64,000 nt of DNA from an uncultured Alphaproteobacteria bacterium (GTDB lineage: Bacteria > Pseudomonadota > Alphaproteobacteria > RF32 > CAG-239): contig CALXZH010000030.1 of NCBI GenBank assembly GCA_944393175.1, positions 1-64,000 on the forward strand, read 5' to 3'. The notes below the pieces were generated by a model. It was not told the origin of the DNA. It saw only the letters and a program-made list of their open reading frames with translations, and searched no databases. The position numbers and the translations under genes are program-made. Below are positions 62,101 to 64,000 of this stretch, one piece after another. Every line of letters starts with the position of its first letter. The stretch's first letter is position 1.

Positions 62101-62650
62101 CATATAATCCGGTCAGGGTTGCTTGCGCCAAAGCGTGTTGTTTGACCAGTTTTTCCACCTCAACCGGGGAAGTATTGGCCGCAACATCAAGTTTTTCGCA
62201 ATCCAAGGCATAGACGCTAAAATTATAGTGATGAATTCCGTGTCCGACGGGAGGGCAGGCGCCGCCATAGGCATTTTGCTTAAAGTCGGTGATGGTTTCT
62301 AAGGCCTCGTTAATTTTGGCGCCGGCGGCAATTTCCGAGATATTGGCGGGAATGTTCACCACCAACCAGTGATACCAGCCGGTTGCATGCGGGGCATCGG
62401 GATCATGGCAAATAATTGCAAAACTTTTTGTGCCTTCGGGGGCATTTGCCCAAGCCAGCTACGGAGAAATATTATCTCCCAATCCGGCACAGCCTCCGGC
62501 ATTATTAACCTGAGCCTTATTAAGCATCTGATGAGGCTTAATATCATTACTATAAACTTGAAAAGAAGATTGTTTCATCATTTTACCAGCTCCTAAGATA
62601 ACAGCCAAACCAACAACCATACTGGCGAATAAGAACGGCTTTTTAGTCAT
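62090..62650 (-). pseudogene. YbhB/YbcL-type PEBP gene interrupted by one amber codon
   Basis: One reading frame spans the region, broken only by TAG at 62461-62459. Before it: signal peptide and the PEBP start (FQVYSNDIKPHQMLNKAQ ... GLGDNISP). After it: LAWANAPEGTKSFAIICHDP-DAP, GWYHWLVVNIPA and GHGIHHYNFSVYALD, all in frame and well conserved. In relatives the stop position is the variable residue of ISP-x-LSW, often Gln or Glu, so one base change explains it. Without readthrough the product is an exported 63-residue fragment. TAG is a normal stop elsewhere in the window. Confidence 0.8.
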
Positions 62651-62685
62651 ATATTTTCTCCTTATGCTGAAAAGAAAATTATTTG

Positions 62686-63261
62686 CTATTTTGTGAGTTT
62701 CAAGTCTTTAAGTTTTTGCCGCAGGAGCAAAAGAGCCTCTTGGGGCGCCTGCACCTCCAAAACGGTTTGTTCCATAGGGCATAAGCCGCTTTTGTCACGG
62801 TTTAGAATTTGCGGAACTAATTTTTGATATGTTGCCGGCACATTATATCTTTGCAACAAGAGCAAGGCATCTTCGCTCATCAATTCGCCGTAAACGGAGC
62901 GAACTTTCCCGTCAATGGCAATAAACGCGGCAGCCCGGCCGATAACTTTATCAACCAAATCACCGCCTGCCAACTCGCCATCTGACAAATCATGCAGGGT
63001 CAGAAGAGGCAAAATCCCTTTACCCAGCTCTTGAGCCACAATCTTGTTGTCTTTGACCACTACGGCAGAGGCCTGATTATTTTTCACCAAAAGGAGCGCC
63101 TGCTCATAAGCCGTCTGCGGCACATTTGGCTCTGCGTTTTCTTGTGTCGCCGGCAACAAAGCGTCGGTCTCTTGCTCCGGTGTGCGCAAAAGGCTGATAA
63201 TCACTCCGCCAATCACCACGCAAGCCGCCATACTTCCCCATATAACACGCCGTCTAAACAT
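62686..63261 (-). CDS. Membrane-anchored DUF1893 protein
   Basis: 191 residues. Residues 5-24 form a membrane anchor. The domain AVVVKDNKIVAQELGKGILPL, VDKVIGRAAAFIAIDGKVRSVYGELMS (in part) and LVPQILNRDKSGLCPMEQTVLE is DUF1893, a deaminase-like fold of unknown activity. The CPME motif is intact. DUF1893 proteins are usually soluble; here the domain would face the periplasm if the anchor is N-in. Confidence 0.72.
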   Translation of the reverse strand: MFRRRVIWGSMAACVVIGGVIISLLRTPEQETDALLPATQENAEPNVPQTAYEQALLLVKNNQASAVVVKDNKIVAQELGKGILPLLTLHDLSDGELAGGDLVDKVIGRAAAFIAIDGKVRSVYGELMSEDALLLLQRYNVPATYQKLVPQILNRDKSGLCPMEQTVLEVQAPQEALLLLRQKLKDLKLTK

Positions 63262-63411
63262 GCCGTCATCTCCCTCTGAAAGTTAATTTGAAAATATTAG
63301 AAAATAAAGCCTCTGCCAAGTCAAGCATTATTTTAACTAAGCCCAAATTAGGAAAATCTTAAAAATCTTGTGCTAAAAATAAAAGCCAATTAACCAAACA
63401 GAGAGGCACTC

Positions 63412-64000
63412 ATGAACTTTACGTCAACCAAGCTGATTTGGACAAGACAGCCCAAAGATTTTTCTATCTCCGATAATAAAATTGAAATAATCACCGCCCC
63501 GCATACGGACTTGTGGCAAAGAACATATTACAATTTTCAAAATGACAATGCCCCGGTTTTGCAAACCCAAACCGATGAAAAATTTTTTTCTTTTGTTCTA
63601 AAAACCGAATTTGCGAGCAAACATCGCTTTGACCAATGCGGCGTAGTGGTCTATTTGGATAGCGAAAATTGGCTCAAGGCCTCGATTGAATACGAAAACG
63701 AAACCATGCAACACTTAGGAAGTGTTGTCACCAATGCCGGCTATTCGGACTGGGCCACCACCGAGATTCCTGCCGACATAAAATCAATGTGGTATCGCCT
63801 AAGCCGCCGCAACAATGATTTTTGCATCGAAAATTCGGCTGACGGCACACATTTCAAACAAATGCGTATCTGCCACCTCAACAAAGCCAACGCCGCAATC
63901 AACTTTGGCATATATGCCTGCAGTCCGGAAGAATCATCATTTCGCGCCACATTTAGCCACCTTGAGATTCAAGAATGCTGCTGGCAGGCACACGACGGCC
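63412..64000 (+). CDS. DUF1349-family protein, 5' part (truncated by window edge)
   Basis: Open from ATG 63412 (GAGAGG upstream) to the edge, 196 codons. FDQCGVVVYLDSENWLKASIEYEN (in part), GSVVTNAGYSDWATTEI, YRLSRRNNDFCIE, NSADGTHFKQMRICHL and FGIYACSPEESSFRATF are the concanavalin-like DUF1349 pattern (about 190-200 residues), so nearly all of the protein is here. Such proteins bind or process carbohydrates; the exact function is unknown. Confidence 0.8.
   Translation, partial: MNFTSTKLIWTRQPKDFSISDNKIEIITAPHTDLWQRTYYNFQNDNAPVLQTQTDEKFFSFVLKTEFASKHRFDQCGVVVYLDSENWLKASIEYENETMQHLGSVVTNAGYSDWATTEIPADIKSMWYRLSRRNNDFCIENSADGTHFKQMRICHLNKANAAINFGIYACSPEESSFRATFSHLEIQECCWQAHDG

Noticed and set aside
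62459-62461. TAG recoded as an amino acid in this organism
   Set aside because: Several well-behaved genes here end in TAG (for example those ending at 17532, 18703, 34628 and 56889), so global reassignment is not supported; one nonsense mutation is simpler.
62356-62547. Separate 63-codon minus-strand ORF in the PEBP region
   Set aside because: It is in another frame from the conserved PEBP sequence and only covers the interrupted part.
1-64000. CRISPR arrays, tRNA/rRNA genes, insertion sequences or prophage
   Set aside because: No spaced short repeats, no cloverleaf sequences in the gaps, and no transposase, integrase or phage structural genes were seen.

Overview
The window looks like a chromosome segment from an AT-leaning, flagellated, Gram-negative alphaproteobacterium, probably a host- or gut-associated Rhodospirillales-like lineage. 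The class is supported by a TrcR/DUF1013 regulator, a small coiled-coil gene overlapping zapA with an alphaproteobacterial-type 6S RNA downstream, a type A RNase P RNA, and lpxC, bamD and Mla-type envelope genes. The lineage below class level is inference. I see no transposases, phage genes, CRISPR arrays, tRNAs or rRNAs.

Layout, left to right. 1-5.9 kb: end of a flagellar cluster (flhA 3' part, flhF, flhG, a FliK-like gene) plus a membrane J-domain/SH3 protein. 5.9-7.6 kb: YmdB-type phosphoesterase, 6S RNA, zapA and its coiled-coil partner. 7.6-11.2 kb: a ThiE-like fold protein, efp, an inositol-monophosphatase relative with a damaged active site, an OmpA-like repeat protein and rpmE. 11.2-20.6 kb: an accessory-looking stretch with a degenerate cyclase-like membrane protein, a PPC-like protein, trcR, a DapE relative lacking every recognisable metal ligand, low-complexity secreted proteins, a HExxH protein, a HAD nucleotidase, a lipoprotein and two Cys-rich secreted proteins. 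20.7-24.4 kb: ftsI, ftsL, rsmH and mraZ with MraZ-box-like repeats. 24.6-31.1 kb: an unrecognised gene, rnpB, lpxC, bamD, recN and gltX. 31.1-38.7 kb: two tandem MFS genes, a Nudix gene and opgG-orf-opgH. 38.8-46.8 kb: a Zn/Cd/Pb-type P1B ATPase with a separate HMA protein and an ArsR regulator, then an Mla-like lipid-transport operon and small membrane proteins. 46.8-53.3 kb: a CorC-type protein, a large MscS channel, and ygiW-qseB-qseC with a CTTAAG repeat operator. 53.3-59 kb: ddl diverging from an alpha/beta hydrolase and a membrane-anchored MurF-like ligase, a Cys-nucleophile hydrolase behind a MerR-type promoter, and gpsA. 59-64 kb: an unknown gene, a 34-codon ORF, a double YwqK/MORN protein, a PEBP gene broken by one amber codon, an anchored DUF1893 protein and a partial DUF1349 gene.

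The main theme is envelope biology: cell division, peptidoglycan precursor ends, lipid A, outer-membrane assembly, periplasmic glucans, lipid transport and osmotic or metal stress. A second theme is enzyme folds kept after loss of catalytic residues (DapE-like, IMPase-like, cyclase-like, perhaps ThiE-like), mostly between 7.6 and 15.6 kb. Several regulatory sites can be read directly: MraZ-type repeats, a QseB/PmrA-type box, a MerR-type 19-bp-spacer promoter and a strong promoter with a dyad before the metal ATPase. No single locus is certainly a new system. The best candidates are the DapE-like pseudoenzyme, the Cys-rich secreted pair and the fused YwqK protein.
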